Counted from the first letter of the stretch, positions 27,735 to 37,277 are shown. The stretch: 64,000 nucleotides of DNA from Caballeronia sp. SBC1 (GCF_011493005.1 NZ_CP049159.1:310001-374000); one strand, 5' to 3'. Notes: generated from the letters alone by a model not told the origin. Translations and numbers: made by a program.

Positions 27735-28333
27735 TCAATACTGTCCCAGAGTAACTGGTGACCCTCGAAATGATTCGGGTCGGGCTGATTCCCGGTACAG
27801 CGTTTCATTTTCCCGCTTGCATCTATAAGCGAAAAAGCAGCGTTCATCTATTCCTTTTCCGGCATATGACCGAAGCCGTTTAATCTGCACAAGCTGGTGG
27901 GGCCTCATTCCGTATCTTTCCATCCAGGCCCACAACCGGTCCCTTAGAGAACATCCATGGAGGGGGCAGACTGCATCCCCGCCCTTTGAAATCAGATGGC
28001 GTGGAACCCGCCTTGCAAGCACAGCGGGCAGCAGCACGGATCAGGTGCCCACGAGACTTCCTGCAGATGCGCCAGCGAAACCAGGAGCGCCGCCTTCGGC
28101 GGCTGCCATGTCCAGTGCAATTGCACCTGCAGGAAGATTTCGTCGATCCATCCGGTACGATAGAAACTCAACCCGACACGAAACGCCTTCTCCCTGAAGA
28201 ACAGTTGCTTCGCCAGCAATCGTCAACGACTATTGACCGCAGACAACCGCAGCAGCAATCCAAACCACGACTCATTCCGTAAGGGCTTCTGATCCGCTTC
28301 AGTCCGGGTCCAATTCTCCATGTCAGATCCCAT
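27735..28333 (-). pseudogene. Decayed tniQ-family gene
   Basis: Begins MGSDMENWTRTEADQKPLRNESWFGLLLRLSAVNS, where LRNESWFGLLLRLS matches the LTDESAYGVLLRIS entry motif of the intact tniQ at 30013-31461. A TGA then interrupts. Reading on in the same frame gives LHWTWQPPKAALLVSLAHLQEVSW and CCCPLCLQGGFHAI, and after a shift CPLHGCSLRDRLWAW. These match the intact copy's WHWQP...CPLCMDAGYHSV...CPIHACMVSEKC zinc-finger block. At least one stop and one frameshift disable it. It starts 26 bases after the stop of the hypothetical gene at 28359, so the two were probably an operon. The downstream limit near 27.65-27.74 kb is uncertain. Confidence 0.75.
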
Positions 28334-28358
28334 ACCGGATCAAGCCGAACCCATGATT

Positions 28359-28799
28359 TCAGTGGTCGTCCCGGAGCACTTCCCCGTCGCGCTGCTCCTT
28401 CCACAGGCAAACGCGATTCACAGCCTCAGCCGGCGCGGGCTGATTCGCCTCACACGGCACCAGATCACCCTGTGGCGCCCGCCAGGCAAAATACCGGATG
28501 TGCTTGCGCCCCCTCGCGTGATACGACCAGATCTCATCAATCGGAGTCATCCGGTCATGGGCAAGCGCAAACACTTTGGGTACCTCCGGCCATCGTTCTG
28601 CGAGAAGCGAGACAAGCAACTCCGTGCCGGCGACGAGCAGCACGTAACTGTCAATGTCGTCGGATTCGACGCCCGTGTGCCGCACCACAAACGTCGGCGT
28701 GGCGCGCGAAAGCCCCACCATCCTCCAACGATCATACGGCTCCCTCAGTACGCCAGTGAAACGGGGCACCGCCTTCCAAGAGTTATCGGTAAAAAACAT
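28359..28799 (-). CDS. Hypothetical protein upstream of the tniQ relic
   Basis: 146 residues, MFFTDNSWKAVPRFTGVLREPYDRWRMVGLSRATPTFVVRHTGVESDDIDSYVLLVAGTELLVSLLAERWPEVPKVFALAHDRMTPIDEIWSYHARGRKHIRYFAWRAPQGDLVPC. Soluble, with alternating beta-like segments and no motif that I recognise. It is divergent from the XRE regulator at 28902 and shares its promoter gap. It leads straight into the tniQ relic, which makes it a candidate partner or leader gene of a tniQ/XRE module. It may be intact; whether it is expressed is unknown. Confidence 0.5.
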   Translation of the reverse strand: MFFTDNSWKAVPRFTGVLREPYDRWRMVGLSRATPTFVVRHTGVESDDIDSYVLLVAGTELLVSLLAERWPEVPKVFALAHDRMTPIDEIWSYHARGRKHIRYFAWRAPQGDLVPCEANQPAPAEAVNRVCLWKEQRDGEVLRDDH

Positions 28800-28847
28800 T
28801 GTGTTTCGATCAGGGCCGCCGCTGTTCGTCAGGCAACCAGCTCAGTT

Positions 28848-28905
28848 AAATGGGTTGTAAATGCCGTGGCCCAAACTGTACCATAGCGCGACTATGCGCG
28901 CATGG
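28848..28905. repeat. Promoter segment duplicated at 31525
   Basis: AAATGGG(T)TGTAAAT(G)CCG...CATAGCGC...CATGGA(T)AGGGTT here corresponds base for base, with scattered changes, to 31525-31590. It covers the promoter and start codon of both XRE regulator copies, showing that the two modules share ancestry beyond the coding region. Confidence 0.65.
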
Positions 28906-29147
28906 ATAGGGTTTCAGGGAAAGTCGACACGGAACAGCGCCTAGTGGCGCTTGGACGCGCCATTCGTCAGAAGCGGCGGGATGTGGGCATTTCCCAGGAA
29001 GCGCTGGCGTATCACGCCGGCATTGACCGCAGTCACATGGGAAAGATCGAGCGCGGAGAGCGCAATGTTTCGGTGCTCAATGTGCTCAAAATCGCTAACT
29101 CGCTGGACTGCAAAGCGTCAGACTTCTTTCTGTCCGCGGATCTATAG
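28902..29147 (+). CDS. XRE/Cro-CI-type helix-turn-helix regulator
   Basis: 81 residues. A single HTH_3 domain fills the protein: LVALGRAIRQKRRDVGISQEALAYHAGIDRSHMGKIERGERNVSVLNVLKIANSLDC, with recognition helix IDRSHMGKIERG. It has no effector domain and so is a small repressor-type DNA-binding protein. It is divergent from the 28359 gene and the tniQ relic, whose promoter it probably controls. A decayed copy of the same regulator with the same promoter lies at 31579, beside the intact tniQ gene. Confidence 0.85.
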   Translation: MDRVSGKVDTEQRLVALGRAIRQKRRDVGISQEALAYHAGIDRSHMGKIERGERNVSVLNVLKIANSLDCKASDFFLSADL

Positions 29148-30012
29148 CAACCGCGTGCGGTCAGCGGCCTTCGTGTTGGCCAATATTGGGTCGAGTCAAG
29201 CTGTCAGGCTTTCTGGCAGGGCCGCCCTTAACGCCGTCAGCACCTGGATGCCGTTTCCATACCCGGCTGCAGCGCACGCCACGATGTTCCCTCATCCTGA
29301 GTGGCGAATCAATTCCAGATATGCAAACGCATCACTTGCGAGCAGCAGGTGATGCTCCGTGCAGTGCGTCTGTCGATCGCTGAACACGCTGCACGGACTT
29401 GTGGAGACCGGGACAATGTCACTCCAAAATGCCGCAACGTCAGGCTTCACACCGCGTACCCGTGCGGGAACTGTCTGCGCGGTCAAGCGCTGGCCGGTCC
29501 CGAGTCAATGCGCGCTTCCGAATTCGCGTCGGGCCGTGTTGGCCGGCCGCACACCGAATGGCCCCACATCTAGGAACGGGGCCGCTTGGAAAATCCTCAC
29601 GCCGCGCTCCTCACCCGCGTCCGTGAGACATTTGACCTTTACCCCGCCACGATGCTGCCGAATTTTCTATTGCTCTTTCTCGCCATGCACCAGAGATAGC
29701 TCGCAATTGTGACCAGTTCGAACACACAGATCGCAGGGCGCTTCCCTCCGCGGCAATCACTCCATGGGCGAGGCGCATTCCGGACAAGGTCCGTAACACG
29801 TTCATGGCACAACCCGTCATCCAATGTGTACCCCCTTGATACTGCCCGTGCGCGAACTGTCGCGGATACCAGGTTTTCCTCGAGCAAATACTGCGATCGC
29901 TTCAACCCGTTGGCTATTGCAAGCTCCGGCACTTTGATCGTCGCTCGATTCATTCCCGTAAGACCTGCAGCATACCAACGCCCCCGATAGAGACGAACCT
30001 CACTTCGCGCCC
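29148..30012. other. Gap between the XRE gene and tniQ
   Basis: 865 bases. A minus-strand frame at 29639-29953 (MNRATIKVPELAIANGLKRSQYLLEENLVSATVRAR) looks partly protein-like but has no start site or recognised family. If the Tn7-like element is to have a left end, it should lie here or further left; I could not identify it by eye. Confidence 0.35.
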
Positions 30013-31461
30013 TCAGCGCGCGTCTACAGTCGAGGCAAAAAGTATCCGATTGAGCTTACTGATGATCTCCGTCTTGTTAAAACAATTGTCTCGCACGAAC
30101 GCGTCAATGATCTGATTTCGATTGTGTACGACAGCAACGCCGAACTGAATTCCATCGTCCTCACATCCAACGATCGACGAAAATTGACTTGGGATTGCGC
30201 GCGCCGCCCAGTAGTCGAACTCGCCCTCGTTGACATAGTTATTAGCCGCTGTCACTAGCACGGCATAAGCAGAAATTAAGGCAGCTCGCCAAGCCGCGCG
30301 TTGAACGACATTTTCAACAATCGCCGCTTGGAAGGCATCATTCGTAAGGTCCGGTACGAAGTCAAGCTCGTACCTCATCACTGCCAGAACCTCAAATGAA
30401 TTTCTCAATAGCACGAATGCAAGTTGGTTCACGCGCCACTGGCGCCGCAAGATACATTTTCCGGCGATCCATTCGAGAGTTGGTACTTCGTCTTGGGTTA
30501 GTTCTTGCGCGTCAATGGCGCATTTCAACCGACGCAAGAACGCGCAGTAGACGCGCTTGACTCTCCCGGACGATGAGCCACCGCGGCGAGAAGGGTACTC
30601 CCGAGGACTCGATCCGCGAAGCGCCGGTCTAACCTGCCACGTTACGAAGAATACGTTTCTATTTTTTGCTTTGCACCCGATGGGGAACGGGTGCACTGAC
30701 TGGATCGCACCGGTCCAAACTTCATCGTCGACCCGCTGCAAATCGTAGTCCGAGTCAACGATTTGCTTTCTCGCGACGGCAAGAAAAACCAGTCGGTGCG
30801 GCGCTTCCGACCACCAGTTTGCGAACGGTGCGGTTCGGGTTTCTATCTCATTACTTTGCTGCCGCCAAGCGACGTGCCGGTCGAGGTCGAACGCTGCACC
30901 GGAAAAAGGTTGGCCGCATTTCCCGCAAGCAAAACCTCTCGCCAATTGCTGTGGTGTGAGCCGATATTCTCCGATTTCCATGCGACAGTAGGCGCATTTT
31001 TCGGAAACCATGCACGCGTGAATCGGGCAGATTGCAAGTGGCTTGAACTGGTGCCAGACGCTGTGGTAGCCCGCGTCCATGCAGAGCGGACAGTAACGGA
31101 ATCTTCCAGACCAAAGTATCGAGCCGAGGGAAGCAAGGCATGGCGCCAGAGATGGCTCGGCAGGTTGCCAGTGCCACCCGAGTAGTGATTCAAACGGGTT
31201 GCGGATGGCCGCCGCCGAGTCGTGCGAGTTGAGTCGCGCACGCTGCGCCATCGATGCGAGAAAGATCCGATCGACCTGGCTGGCCGAAAGTCCATTCAAC
31301 TCGGAGATTCGAAGCAACACCCCATATGCCGATTCGTCGGTCAGCGGAGGCAGTTCATGGCCGGTGAGGTATGGTCGCACAAATCTGACTCTTGCAGTTC
31401 TGTCAGCGCGGCCGACGCCTACCTTAAGGCCTATGCTGTAAAACGACGGCAAGCGCCCCAA
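30013..31461 (-). CDS. tniQ: TniQ-family protein (target-site selection)
   Basis: 482 residues from a TTG start. The N-terminal family motif is LPPLTDESAYGVLLRISELNGLS. The paired zinc-binding block is RFRYCPLCMDAGYHSVWHQFKPLAICPIHACMVSEKCAYC and FACGKCGQPFSG, near residues 120-190. TniQ/TnsD proteins recognise the insertion site and recruit the TnsC ATPase. The C-terminal half is helical and not conserved in a way I can name. It is separated by 500 bases, containing a decayed XRE gene, from the second tniQ. It is therefore better read as part of a tniQ/XRE module than as the last gene of the tns operon, though both are possible. Confidence 0.85.
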   Translation of the reverse strand: MGRLPSFYSIGLKVGVGRADRTARVRFVRPYLTGHELPPLTDESAYGVLLRISELNGLSASQVDRIFLASMAQRARLNSHDSAAAIRNPFESLLGWHWQPAEPSLAPCLASLGSILWSGRFRYCPLCMDAGYHSVWHQFKPLAICPIHACMVSEKCAYCRMEIGEYRLTPQQLARGFACGKCGQPFSGAAFDLDRHVAWRQQSNEIETRTAPFANWWSEAPHRLVFLAVARKQIVDSDYDLQRVDDEVWTGAIQSVHPFPIGCKAKNRNVFFVTWQVRPALRGSSPREYPSRRGGSSSGRVKRVYCAFLRRLKCAIDAQELTQDEVPTLEWIAGKCILRRQWRVNQLAFVLLRNSFEVLAVMRYELDFVPDLTNDAFQAAIVENVVQRAAWRAALISAYAVLVTAANNYVNEGEFDYWAARAIPSQFSSIVGCEDDGIQFGVAVVHNRNQIIDAFVRDNCFNKTEIISKLNRILFASTVDAR

Positions 31462-31524
31462 AACTTACCGCCGTTCGTGGTCTATGCCCTGTCAATCCTG
31501 GACCACTGATCCGCTTCGAAGCGC

Positions 31525-31590
31525 AAATGGGTCGTAAATACCGCATTCTGCTTGATAGCATAGCGCCGTCATTCGAGCATGGACAGGGTT
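31525..31590. repeat. Promoter segment duplicated from 28848
   Basis: AAATGGG(C)TGTAAAT(A)CCG, CATAGCGC and ATGGACAGGGTT are shared with the region before the intact XRE gene. In both places the segment sits between a tniQ-side gene and an XRE gene pointing away from each other. Confidence 0.65.
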
Positions 31591-31883
31591 CCCGGAAGAA
31601 ATAAACAGGAAAAAGACGCCAATCCCTTGGATCAGAGGTCCGTGCGTGCCGCAATGAACTCGGCGTTTCCCTCACATGCATCAGGGGCGTTGACTGAAGT
31701 CATATGGGCCGTATCGACCGCGGCGAGCGCGACGTAACCCTGGCGAATATCTCCGGGATCAGTCGGCGTCACACGGGAAAGATTGAGCGTGGAGAGCAAA
31801 ACGCAACTGCTTTGAATTTGCTGCGCCTTGCCGATGCCTTCAATTGCAAAGCATCCAAAATCTTGCAAGCCTCTGGTTTGTAA
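31579..31883 (+). pseudogene. Decayed XRE-type regulator
   Basis: Begins ATGGACAGGGTT like the intact copy at 28902, but frameshifts scatter the rest. In the recovered frames one reads LGSEVRACRNELGVS, then SHMGRIDRGERDVTLANI, then a second, duplicated recognition helix RRHTGKIERGEQNATALNLLRLADAFNCKASKIL, ending at TAA 31881. The matches to SHMGKIERGERNVSVLNVLKIANSLDCKASDF are clear. The overall length (305 bases) is out of frame. The regulator is dead while the divergent tniQ is intact. Confidence 0.75.
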
Positions 31884-31958
31884 GCTGAGCAGACTAGCGG
31901 CATGCGCCCGGCGACGTTTGCGCCTGCTGGATAGCGTCAAGCAACACGCCGGACCTAA

Positions 31959-33338
31959 TCATTGTCGCGGCTCAGGCTGCACTAGGCGCAGTTGCGTCGC
32001 GAAACTGAAGATGTGTTTGCGCAAATCCATCTGAGGAGGATCGGACCTTACACCTATATTACCGATGAAGTCGCTGACATCGTATTGATTCGCGTCGTCT
32101 CCAGCCGACGCGCTAGTCATCGGCCTCAAGGGGCGCACATCGAAATCTTCGAGCGAGGGGATCACCATAGCTTCAGTGACCCTGCCCTTCTTATCGCGCG
32201 CTTGCAATGCGGAAGGTGCGAGCTCGCGAAGCGTTGAAACCAGATCCCAAACAGTACGACTGCCGCGGGTCTTGACGAGAAATTGCGCGATGGAGAACAT
32301 CCCGACGAAGTAGGCAAACCAGGTAATCCGACTGCATTGCCCCCCGATGTGGTACCACTTGGGTATCGTGCTCAGTTTCCCATCTTGGTCCTCGCAAGAC
32401 GGATACTCGGGATTCCCCTCCTCCATCGTTCGCCGAAGTAGCAGATATGCATCCCTTCGGCTCTCCGTTTGGTCGGCAGCCGCTCCTCTTGCGGAAGTGG
32501 CCGCGAGCGCCCGCTCGATTCGTCTCAAGACCACTCGGTAGACGCCACTTCCTAGTCGGATAACTGTCGACGAATAGTATTGTCGCCGTTCATATGGATT
32601 GAAGGGGCGTCGCCAAGCGAGTACGTTTACGGCGGGTAGCGAGGATGGAGTAAGGTCGCTCGGAAGGGGCGACATTTCGTTACAGATCGCTAACAGCAGG
32701 CGTCTGAACCTACGCGACTCGTCCGATGCCATCAAGTCGTTCCATTCGACTGCCTTCAGCACAGATATCGAGCGTTTCGCTTGAATGCACCAAGCGTTGA
32801 GCCCTCCCATGTTCCTGCGCAGGTCATTGTCATGGTCGACAAAGAAAGCCATGTCAGCGACGTTTATCGGTGCACCCGCCAAAGGACAATTACATTGCAA
32901 GCACATGTAGGGTCGCTTCAGTAGCGACGCTTCGAAATCAAAAAGCCTCGTCGGTGCGCCGCAAGCCTGACATTGGCTAGTCAGTCTGCATCGATGTAAA
33001 GGGCAAATCGGAAGCCAAAACAATTGGAATAGGTACGAGTGATATCCGTATTGCAAACAGATCGGGCAAAAGATTAACCTGATCGCAAACATGTGATCCG
33101 CTAACGAATCACCTGTACCCAGTGCATCGGTTTGCTCCGTTATCGCCCTTTGCCATCCAAGTTCGTCGCTCCGCGGTCCCTGGAAAAGATCGGCCCTGTA
33201 AAAGGAAGTATGTGGCCCCGGGCAACATTGAAATGACGTCCGGAGAGTACTTTGATTCAAAGGAAATCTATACGCAGCTCGCGTGACCGCTCCATAGACA
33301 GATTCGTACGGCACGCCAATGTATGGAATACAAGTCAT
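31959..33338 (-). CDS. Second TniQ/TnsD-family protein
   Basis: 459 residues. The N-terminus (IPYIGVPYESVYGAVTRAAYRFPLNQ) follows the family entry pattern. The zinc-finger block reads RLIFCPICLQYGYHSYLFQLFWLPICPLHRCRLTSQCQACGAPTRLF followed by YMCLQCNCPLAG, near residues 88-165. It lies 124 bases after tnsC on the same strand and so belongs to the tns operon. In Tn7-like systems such a protein either binds the attachment site or bridges to a second targeting factor. Having two diverged TniQ proteins without any CRISPR genes suggests two alternative target choices. Confidence 0.85.
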   Translation of the reverse strand: MTCIPYIGVPYESVYGAVTRAAYRFPLNQSTLRTSFQCCPGPHTSFYRADLFQGPRSDELGWQRAITEQTDALGTGDSLADHMFAIRLIFCPICLQYGYHSYLFQLFWLPICPLHRCRLTSQCQACGAPTRLFDFEASLLKRPYMCLQCNCPLAGAPINVADMAFFVDHDNDLRRNMGGLNAWCIQAKRSISVLKAVEWNDLMASDESRRFRRLLLAICNEMSPLPSDLTPSSLPAVNVLAWRRPFNPYERRQYYSSTVIRLGSGVYRVVLRRIERALAATSARGAAADQTESRRDAYLLLRRTMEEGNPEYPSCEDQDGKLSTIPKWYHIGGQCSRITWFAYFVGMFSIAQFLVKTRGSRTVWDLVSTLRELAPSALQARDKKGRVTEAMVIPSLEDFDVRPLRPMTSASAGDDANQYDVSDFIGNIGVRSDPPQMDLRKHIFSFATQLRLVQPEPRQ

Positions 33339-33462
33339 GGCGGTAGCGGAAAAAAGGTCGTGACAATGGGGCTGTTAGTTGGTGGGAGCAACACGTCCCA
33401 CGTAACAAATTTGACCTCACCGCGTCGGAGCGACACTTTCGGCGACGCAGCGGGACTTTAAC

Positions 33463-34461
33463 CTACCCCTCTCGCTTATTACCATTGGTCCGTTCGCCAC
33501 CGATCGGCAGGATGACTTGAGTCCAACACTTCTGTTTTTCGGCAGGACCCGATGGCGGCCACTCTCCGTGTTCGTCAAGGGTGCCGGCCGCTGTCAAATA
33601 CTCTCTGATTGCCTTCATCGCGATTCCGACGGGAATCGTCCTATCTCCTTTGACGCGTGCAAGATATCCACCGTGCTCGAAAGCCAGCACTAGGTTCGTG
33701 ATTTCGCCTTTTAGGCGCCATCCCCTCGTCCAGGCATTGGGAACAAAAAACTGCGTCCAAGTTTGCGGTGGCTTTTGTTGATCCAAAGCTTCATCGATAC
33801 TTTGCAGCAATTTTTCAAGTTCGCAACCTGATTCATCACCATCAACGGACAGATCTCTAAAGCCTCTCCTGAAGTCAAGAAATCTTTTGACAACATCTTT
33901 TCTATCTTGGCTTAGCGCGTTGTTGATGGACCTTTCCATAAACGGTCGCTGTCCGACTGACACGGTGATCATTCGAATGCCAGATCTGTCCAGGTCATTA
34001 TGCAGATCTTTCAGCATTAGCAAGTCTGACATAACGAGATTTTGCGCCTCATCAATAAAAACCAGGACGATCGAAGATTCGCTCGTCGTAGCGTCTTCAA
34101 CCATGCGTGCCGAAACTCGCCGAAGAAGGGTTCCTTTGTTCATATCGCTTTGCCCTTTCATATTATATAGGATCCCTACCCAATATGAGAAAAATTCTCT
34201 GATCGCATTTGCCCTGTGATTCGAAACGCTGACTACATAGATAGGTAACCACGGAAATTTTTCATGGATCCTCCCTTCGGCCATAGCAATCGCTGTCGAT
34301 TTCCCCGAATCGGGAACAGCATCAAAGCAGCGACTCTCACCACCTGCGGCGAGGAGCCAAAGCACCTGCCGACAGAATTCGGTTACCGGCTCAGTCCAGA
34401 TTCGACCTCCACCATGGAGTGGATGAAACAGTCTGAGACGGTCATCGTCTGATGCCGACAT
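33463..34461 (-). CDS. tnsC: TnsC/TniB-family transposition ATPase
   Basis: 332 residues, AAA+ type. The Walker A region reads CFDAVPDSGKSTAIAMAEG, with Ala in place of the usual first Gly; Walker B is SSIVLVFIDEAQNLVMSDLLMLKDLHNDL; a sensor-like segment is IRMITVSVGQRPFMERS. Proteins of this type assemble on target DNA, read the TniQ signal and activate the transposase. The start follows the tnsAB stop by two bases, so the genes are coupled. The atypical P-loop glycine is worth checking but does not by itself imply inactivity. Confidence 0.85.
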   Translation of the reverse strand: MSASDDDRLRLFHPLHGGGRIWTEPVTEFCRQVLWLLAAGGESRCFDAVPDSGKSTAIAMAEGRIHEKFPWLPIYVVSVSNHRANAIREFFSYWVGILYNMKGQSDMNKGTLLRRVSARMVEDATTSESSIVLVFIDEAQNLVMSDLLMLKDLHNDLDRSGIRMITVSVGQRPFMERSINNALSQDRKDVVKRFLDFRRGFRDLSVDGDESGCELEKLLQSIDEALDQQKPPQTWTQFFVPNAWTRGWRLKGEITNLVLAFEHGGYLARVKGDRTIPVGIAMKAIREYLTAAGTLDEHGEWPPSGPAEKQKCWTQVILPIGGERTNGNKREG

Positions 34462-34463
34462 GA

Positions 34464-37277
34464 TTAATCTCCTTGCTGGTTCGACTCATCGCCAAATACA
34501 TCGAAGATATCGGGGGTCTTCCGCCTAGGTGTTGCTGGTGGTGTATCTCCCGACGGGTCCCGATCTGCAGCGTTCAGCAATGTTTCAACGCGCTTGCCAT
34601 GCTTTGCAAGCTTAAGGCCTGCGTCTGAAGGGCGTGGAGTCTTGCCGTTGCGAGCAGCCCTCTTCGTAGCACTTTGGCTCTGTTCTTCATACCACTGTTG
34701 CGCGGGTCGTACTGCGCCCTCGTCAGGTTCGGACCTACCCCTCCTAAGGAGACGAAACAGCTGCCATGGAAGGGCATGCTCACTCCAAGATCCTCTAGCT
34801 GCCACCGTCCCAAGATCCTCGTAGACTCCCGCGCCCTCTGCTAATTCGACAAAGAGGTGGCCATTTCGGAAATCGCGACGAGAAATATAGGCTATGTACC
34901 TGTGATGGAAGTAGCCCTTGCTGATAGCGAGCTCTTCATTGCTATATTCCACGCCGTCTGTCTTGAAATAGGCTCGCTTTGCAGTAGATTGGTCTATCCG
35001 GGTTTTTGACTTTACCCGGCCAGCGATGCGCCCGGTGACGATATGGCTTAACAACCTGGGTTCTTCAATCGTTCTCTTCGGCAAGGTCTGTACTGAGGCT
35101 CCTTCAGTGTTTCGAAAAAAGTGAGTTAGTCGTGTTAGTGGGGTTGACCCATTATTTCTATCGGATCTCGAATGAATATTGTGATATCTAATCGATCGTC
35201 GGATTACTGATATCAGATCATCCAGTTCTATGTGATACTTGACCGCGTTCTTTTCAGCGTCCTTGCTTGCTGGGTCTCGGGGACTCGATCCGCAAGTGCT
35301 TGGCATCTTCTTAATGCCAATTTCGTCTATTGCCCCGATCACCGACTCAATAAGGCTTCTCGTCCACCAGGCTCCGTACGCGCCGTACTGCAAGAAGCAG
35401 CCAAATGTCGAAATCGCATTATTTGAGAAGTCTCGGCTGAGATTGGCAAACGCGTTGTCGATACGAAGTATCGCGAACGCTTGGTATTGAAGCTCCGGCA
35501 GGAAATGATGGATCAAATATTTGTCTTCCTCATTCACGGACGCGCCTTTTTCGAGGCACATCGGCGCTTCAAGAGCGCCCTGCAGTACTTCGATTGCGGA
35601 TTCCGCACTTGCTTGTTTCTCGAGCGAACAGGTGGCACCTCGGACTGCCCCTGTTTTTTCGCATGCAAGATATCCGACATACCACCGAGGAACAGACACA
35701 TAAAATGATTCATTATGGACATTCCTCACCCTAAATATTGATTTGGCATCGATCAACTGATAATCGAGTTGAACATACATCATTGGAATATATGGATTGA
35801 TCAGGGGGGCGATCGAAGTCCCGACCGCCTGATTCCTCTTCTGATCATGAGTCAAAGGAGGCCATTCTTTATCGTGTAGGATAGCGTACTTTTTTGCATA
35901 TTCATTTAGGGATTTTTTAGCTCTGTTTGCCGTCTTATACAGCCATAAATTGGACAGCGCTAAATTCGAACGCCTTTCCATTTCTTCCAGCTCACTCATG
36001 AACCAAGCATGGAGACTGTCAATACGCTTTCCGATTGTTGGCTCCAGCAGTTTTGGATTTAGTATTCTGGCCTCCAAGTCGGTACGCAATTGCTTGAAAG
36101 CGGGGCGCGAGAGAAGTTGACCAAATGCGCCAGAGCACCCTCCGGAACCATCTCCCTCCCAATGTTCGACTTCTTTGCCACGGGTGTACGATTTGACGCG
36201 CGCGAATTTCATCAACGCCCGGAAGCCAAATATTTTTCCCCGCGGGTCGGTCGTCATGCATCTATCGAACATCTTCGATGCTTGACCAATAGTAAAGCCA
36301 CTCTCCTTCCGGATTGTCTCTGCGTCGCTTTGCTTCATATACAACTCGACCGCTTTCACTCTCATTTCATAGTCGAAAGGACGCATATTGCTGCTGATCG
36401 TGATTTCCTCCCATCTATCCATGGGAGGTATATTAGGCGAAACTGCTTTACGCGGTCTTCCACGAACTTTGACGATTGGACGATCTTGCCGCGAAGTCTC
36501 AGCTTCGACGAGTAACGGCTGCGCAACGCTTTCCTCAGGCTGCTCGTCCGGGGCGAAAATTTTTTCCAAAAGGTCGCGACTACTACTAGACGGTCGGCAA
36601 ATCGCGTTATACAGCAACGGCTCATCGTCGATATCTGCGACAATTGCACCCGTTTGCAGGAGTTCGCCAATCGCTGCGAGTGCAATTGCAGAATCACTGT
36701 CGGCGGTGGCTGCTAAGCGACCAATCGACATCGCGCCGTGCTGCTCTAGCGACCTTTGTATCGCGATTCGCGCACTGATTCGGCTGATATCGCGCGCACG
36801 CGCCGCGTTTATCGCGCGAATTAGTTGAAGCCAGTTGTCCAACAAGATCTGCGAATTCTGAATCTCGCGAGTTGATATATACCGATATTTGGCACCGGCT
36901 TCTTTCGCCAGACGGGAGCAATTGATACGCTTCTCACTCGGTTGACGGACTTCCTCATCATCCTGAATGCACCACCATTCAACCTGTCCTGAGCGAAACG
37001 TAACCACGAAATCGACGCTTCGGTCGTTCGTTGACAGACCGGTTATCTTTGCGATTTCCGCGATGTCTACGATATAGGAGGCGACGGTTGGTTCGGCCTC
37101 AAGTTTTGTGATAACAAAACAGAATCGCTGCGTTCCTTCAACGTGAGCTCGGCGGCGCAACTTTGGGAAATCACCAACCCAAACGTCCGATGTGTTTGAT
37201 CGGCGGCTCTTGGCTAGAGACCACGCAGAAACAGGCTGGTGGTCGAATCGAGTCTCCGCTTCGCTTTGCCAGTTCAT
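34464..37277 (-). CDS. tnsAB: TnsA-TnsB fusion transposase
   Basis: 937 residues from MNWQSEAETRFDHQPVSAW. Residues 1-200 look like a TnsA endonuclease: VDFVVTFRSGQVEWWCIQDDEE, then the TnsA-type C-terminal piece YRYISTREIQNSQILLDNW. A helical DNA-binding part follows (MRPFDYEMRVKAVELYMKQSDAETIRKESGFTIGQASKMFDRC), and then a retroviral-integrase core: first Asp in VQLDYQLID, second Asp in LRIDNAFANL, Glu in RSLIESVIGAIDE. TnsA normally nicks 5' ends and TnsB joins 3' ends. In the TnsA part the expected QxK lysine appears as IQDD and the first Glu may be Gln, so this nuclease may be dead. Low GC relative to the core genes marks it as acquired. Confidence 0.82.
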   Translation of the reverse strand: MNWQSEAETRFDHQPVSAWSLAKSRRSNTSDVWVGDFPKLRRRAHVEGTQRFCFVITKLEAEPTVASYIVDIAEIAKITGLSTNDRSVDFVVTFRSGQVEWWCIQDDEEVRQPSEKRINCSRLAKEAGAKYRYISTREIQNSQILLDNWLQLIRAINAARARDISRISARIAIQRSLEQHGAMSIGRLAATADSDSAIALAAIGELLQTGAIVADIDDEPLLYNAICRPSSSSRDLLEKIFAPDEQPEESVAQPLLVEAETSRQDRPIVKVRGRPRKAVSPNIPPMDRWEEITISSNMRPFDYEMRVKAVELYMKQSDAETIRKESGFTIGQASKMFDRCMTTDPRGKIFGFRALMKFARVKSYTRGKEVEHWEGDGSGGCSGAFGQLLSRPAFKQLRTDLEARILNPKLLEPTIGKRIDSLHAWFMSELEEMERRSNLALSNLWLYKTANRAKKSLNEYAKKYAILHDKEWPPLTHDQKRNQAVGTSIAPLINPYIPMMYVQLDYQLIDAKSIFRVRNVHNESFYVSVPRWYVGYLACEKTGAVRGATCSLEKQASAESAIEVLQGALEAPMCLEKGASVNEEDKYLIHHFLPELQYQAFAILRIDNAFANLSRDFSNNAISTFGCFLQYGAYGAWWTRSLIESVIGAIDEIGIKKMPSTCGSSPRDPASKDAEKNAVKYHIELDDLISVIRRSIRYHNIHSRSDRNNGSTPLTRLTHFFRNTEGASVQTLPKRTIEEPRLLSHIVTGRIAGRVKSKTRIDQSTAKRAYFKTDGVEYSNEELAISKGYFHHRYIAYISRRDFRNGHLFVELAEGAGVYEDLGTVAARGSWSEHALPWQLFRLLRRGRSEPDEGAVRPAQQWYEEQSQSATKRAARNGKTPRPSDAGLKLAKHGKRVETLLNAADRDPSGDTPPATPRRKTPDIFDVFGDESNQQGD

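Noticed and set aside
29639..29953. Minus-strand 104-residue frame (MNRATIKVPELAIANG)
   Set aside because: Partly protein-like, but no ribosome binding site, no family, and it lies among relics; not enough to call a gene.
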